From: Sphingomonadaceae bacterium
Lineage (GTDB): Bacteria; Pseudomonadota; Alphaproteobacteria; Sphingomonadales; Sphingomonadaceae
Assembly (NCBI GenBank): GCA_947455865.1
Contig: CANGQZ010000002.1
Span: 1-54,286, forward strand
DNA: 54,286 nt
Reading direction: 5' to 3'
In this document: one piece after another, positions 52,281-54,286 of the stretch
Position numbering within the stretch: position 1 is the stretch's first letter
Layout of the letters: each line of letters starts with the position of its first letter
The notes under the pieces: model-generated
The model's input: the letters and a program-made list of their open reading frames with translations, nothing else
What the model was told of the DNA's origin: nothing
Databases searched by the model: none
Program-made: the position numbers and the translations under genes

Positions 52281-52599
52281 ATACACCGATGAGCCGCACC
52301 CGCGGAACACGTACTGGGAAATGTGGGGCATCCCGATGTTCGATGTTCCCGATGCCGCCGGGGTGATGATGGAACTGGCGGCCTGCCGTAAGGTCCACGC
52401 CGGCTCCAAGTACATCCGCATGTCGGCGTTCGATGCCAGCCACGGCTGGGAATCGCTGCGCCTTTCGTTCATCACCGATCGCCCGGCATACGAGCCCGGC
52501 TTCGCGCTCGAACGGCAGGAACGCGCCGGGCGCCAGATCGCCTACACCACCCGTTCCTATTCGGCCGGCCGGCCCGAGGGCGAACGCTACGGTGGCTGA
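52186..52599 (+). pseudogene. cbbS: RuBisCO small subunit remnant, start codon lost
   Basis: From [16 protein letters not shown] onward the sequence is a good form-I red-type RuBisCO small subunit ([20 protein letters not shown], then [16 protein letters not shown]). The normal opening Met-Arg-x is absent: the codons before Gln read Ala-Gly-Arg-Thr and no ATG, GTG or TTG occurs in frame before a GTG at 52240, which would remove about 18 conserved residues. No cbbL precedes it; instead the element scraps abut. It probably makes no working subunit. It overlaps the cbbX start by eight bases, the ancestral operon arrangement. Confidence 0.85.
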
Positions 52600-52873
52600 A
52601 GCGATCGATCTTCAGGCGGAATTTGCCGCCACTGGCCTAGGTGAAGAGTTCGGCCAGCTCGATCGCGAGCTGGTCGGGCTCGCCCCGGTCAAGCAGCGCA
52701 TCCGCCAGATCGCGGCGCTGCTGCTGGTCGATCGGGCGCGGGCGCGGCTGCGCCATGCCACCCGCTTGTTCGAAGGCAGTGCCGTGCCCGTCACCGCCGA
52801 ACAGCTTTCCACCATCGAGCCCGCCGATATCGCCGCCAGCCGCGTCTTCGCCGAAGCAGAGCGGCCGGGATGA
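52592..52873 (+). pseudogene. cbbX: CbbX remnant with in-frame deletion of the AAA+ core
   Basis: The frame starts with GTG at 52592 and gives 93 residues where red-type RuBisCO activase CbbX has about 300. The first 45 (EFGQLDRELVGLAPVKQRIR, IAALLLVDRAR) match the CbbX N-terminus. The next stretch (RLRHATRLFEGS, then TIEPADIAASRVFAEAE) matches its extreme C-terminus. The Walker A, Walker B and sensor regions are absent. The join falls at an Arg/Ala-rich run (DRARARLR) present at both ends in the full protein, so deletion by recombination between short repeats is likely. The product cannot bind ATP. Confidence 0.88.
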
Positions 52874-53613
52874 GCGCGGCCGACCCTGCGCTGCCCCGGG
52901 CGCTGATCTTCGATGTCGATGGCACCCTTGCCGAAACCGAAGAGGCGCACCGCTCAGCCTTCAACCAGACGTTCGCCGCCGCCGGCCTCGCGTGGCATTG
53001 GGATACGGACCTCTACCGCGATCTGCTGCGGGTCACTGGCGGCCAGCAGCGCATCCGCCATCATGCTTCGCGCATCGGCCACGCTTTGGCCGATGATGCC
53101 GTCGCCGCGCTGCACCGCGCCAAGAACCGCCGCTATGCCGAAATGGTTGCGGGCGGCGCAGTCTCGCTGCGCCCCGGCGTCGCGCGGCTGATTGCCGAGG
53201 CGCGCCAGGCCGGGCTCCGGCTGGCAATCGCCACCACCACCAGCCGCTCGAACCTCGAAGCGCTGCTCGCCCATGTCATGGCGCCTGAGGCGCTGGCATG
53301 GTTCGAAGTGATCGTCACCGGAGAGGATGTATTCGCCAAGAAGCCAGATCCCGAAGCCTATGCCCGCGCGCTCGCCGGGCTTGGCCTTGCCGCGACCGAA
53401 TGCTTCGCGTTCGAGGATTCGCGCAACGGCTTGCTCGCGGCTCATGCGCTGGCGATACCCACTGTGGTCACCCCCTCGGTTTATACCGCGCATGAGGTCT
53501 TCGCCGAGGCCATGCTGGTGCTGCGCTCGTTCGATGATCCCGTGCGGCTCGATGTCGCGGCGCTGCGCACGCTGGCCGCGCCCATCGGCCGGGCGCAGGC
53601 TTCGGTGGTCTGA
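52870..53613 (+). CDS. cbbY: CbbY-type HAD phosphatase
   Basis: This 247-residue HAD-superfamily enzyme has motif I FDVDGTLAETEEAHR, motif II around ATTTSRSN, and motifs III/IV KKPDPEAY and FEDSRNGLLAAH. CbbY removes phosphate from xylulose-1,5-bisphosphate, an inhibitor made by RuBisCO. The ATG overlaps the cbbX remnant stop by four bases. It is the only gene of the cbb remnant that appears complete and may survive as a general sugar phosphatase. Confidence 0.9.
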   Translation: MSAADPALPRALIFDVDGTLAETEEAHRSAFNQTFAAAGLAWHWDTDLYRDLLRVTGGQQRIRHHASRIGHALADDAVAALHRAKNRRYAEMVAGGAVSLRPGVARLIAEARQAGLRLAIATTTSRSNLEALLAHVMAPEALAWFEVIVTGEDVFAKKPDPEAYARALAGLGLAATECFAFEDSRNGLLAAHALAIPTVVTPSVYTAHEVFAEAMLVLRSFDDPVRLDVAALRTLAAPIGRAQASVV

Positions 53614-53809
53614 ATGGTCGGTGCGCACGAAGGAACCACGGCGCGCCGGGCGGGTTCCTGCCCCAATGGCCCCTTGCTTCGTGCCGGCGGCAATGGAAGA
53701 TTAAATCTGTGTAAGATTGCAACGCTGCCGGGCGCATCGGGGGTTTCACCGTTGCTGGCTTCGTTGTTCTCGCCTAAATATTTCGGTTAGAAACTTGAAG
53801 GGAGTGGCT

Positions 53810-54286
53810 ATGAAAAAGTTCAGTGGATACGTCGGTCTGATTGCTCTGACCGCGGCGCTGGCCGCGTGCGGCAGCAAAGGCGGCTCGTCGAGCGATGCTC
53901 CGGCAGCGCCGGCTGAACCGGCTGCTGCCGCCGCCGGGGCTGATGCTGGCGCCGGTGCCGGCGCGGCCGAACCCAAAGCTGCAGCGCCTGCTGCCGATGC
54001 GGTCGATACGATCGATGGGACCAAGCTGGCCGATCTCAAGGGCGATGCCACCCATGGCGCCGCAGTCTTCGCGCAGTGCAAGGCCTGCCACGTGCTCGAT
54101 CCCGGTGTGAACCGGATCGGCCCCTCGCTGCACGGCATCATCGGCCGTGCCGCCAGTGCGGTTCCCGGCTTCTCCTATTCGGCCGCAAACCACGCCAGCG
54201 GGATCACCTGGAGCAAGGAAAAGCTGTTCCAGTATCTCGAAAAGCCGCAGCGCGTTGTCCCCGGCACCAAGATGTCGTTCCCCGGC
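53810..54286 (+). CDS. Lipoprotein class I cytochrome c (partial, runs off right edge)
   Basis: The 159 visible residues start with a lipoprotein signal (LTAALAAC, Cys20), followed by a long Ala/Pro/Gly-rich linker (30-65) and a cytochrome c domain. The haem site is Cys90, Cys93 and His94 (CKACH), with a conserved NRIGPSLHGIIGR stretch and the Met155 ligand in PGTKMSF. It is membrane-anchored in the periplasm and resembles the c2/c550 type of electron carrier. An AAGGGAG ribosome site precedes the ATG. About 20-30 residues probably lie beyond the window. The 196-bp gap before it shows no other gene. Confidence 0.92.
   Translation, partial: MKKFSGYVGLIALTAALAACGSKGGSSSDAPAAPAEPAAAAAGADAGAGAGAAEPKAAAPAADAVDTIDGTKLADLKGDATHGAAVFAQCKACHVLDPGVNRIGPSLHGIIGRAASAVPGFSYSAANHASGITWSKEKLFQYLEKPQRVVPGTKMSFPG

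Noticed and set aside
52240-52599. Intact short RuBisCO small subunit starting at GTG 52240
   Set aside because: This start would remove about 18 conserved residues still encoded upstream; the gene is better read as having lost its start.

Overview
The window looks like chromosome from a high-GC alphaproteobacterium, most likely a sphingomonad (Novosphingobium/Sphingobium-like). The grounds are strong GC3 bias, two large TonB-dependent receptors with sphingomonad-type plugs, a TPR-sulfotransferase beside one of them, and many IclR, GMC and MFS genes in tight translationally coupled runs. This placement is inferred from gene content, not from a marker gene. 

Layout. (1) 1-14618, minus strand: a TonB receptor followed by betB, betA, an APC permease, a dimethylglycine-dehydrogenase-like flavoprotein, a GbcA-like Rieske oxygenase, a cupin, and soxB-soxD-soxA (soxA runs off the left edge). 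Together these encode a full oxidative route choline > betaine aldehyde > glycine betaine > dimethylglycine > sarcosine > glycine. (2) 14991-18956, plus: a gamma-butyrobetaine-hydroxylase-type 2OG oxygenase, a class II aldolase, a zinc-free MDR oxidoreductase and a beta-hydroxyacid dehydrogenase, coupled as one unit. (3) 18932-29411, minus: TonB receptor, terminator, TPR-sulfotransferase, MFS transporter, aldehyde dehydrogenase, enolase-superfamily enzyme and a second GMC oxidoreductase. (4) 29900-39935, plus: a second Rieske oxygenase, a Cys/Met-metabolism PLP enzyme, a BFD-type iron-sulfur flavoprotein, a DAO-type flavoprotein and a complete second soxBDAG set. This operon parallels block 1 but has an unassigned substrate and is the best candidate for an undescribed catabolic system. 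(5) 39940-44515: an IclR regulator divergent from a lower meta-cleavage module (hydratase, acylating acetaldehyde dehydrogenase, hydroxy-oxovalerate aldolase) plus a GST. (6) 44564-49642: a GST, then an acyl-CoA synthetase-amidohydrolase-nitrilase operon divergent from a second IclR gene. 

(7) 49789-54286: a tRNA-Gly(CCC) gene with a P4-type tyrosine integrase and two small helix-turn-helix genes behind it. The second of these breaks off and runs into a glycine-rich coding scrap, then into a RuBisCO operon remnant. In that remnant cbbL is absent, cbbS has lost its start, cbbX has an in-frame deletion that removes the whole AAA+ ATPase core, and cbbY is intact. A lipoprotein cytochrome c runs off the right edge. 

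The common theme of blocks 1, 2 and 4 is uptake and stepwise oxidative breakdown of methylated (quaternary) amines. No ferredoxin reductase for either Rieske oxygenase and no BetI or GbdR-type regulator is visible. No CRISPR array, rRNA or transposase was seen.
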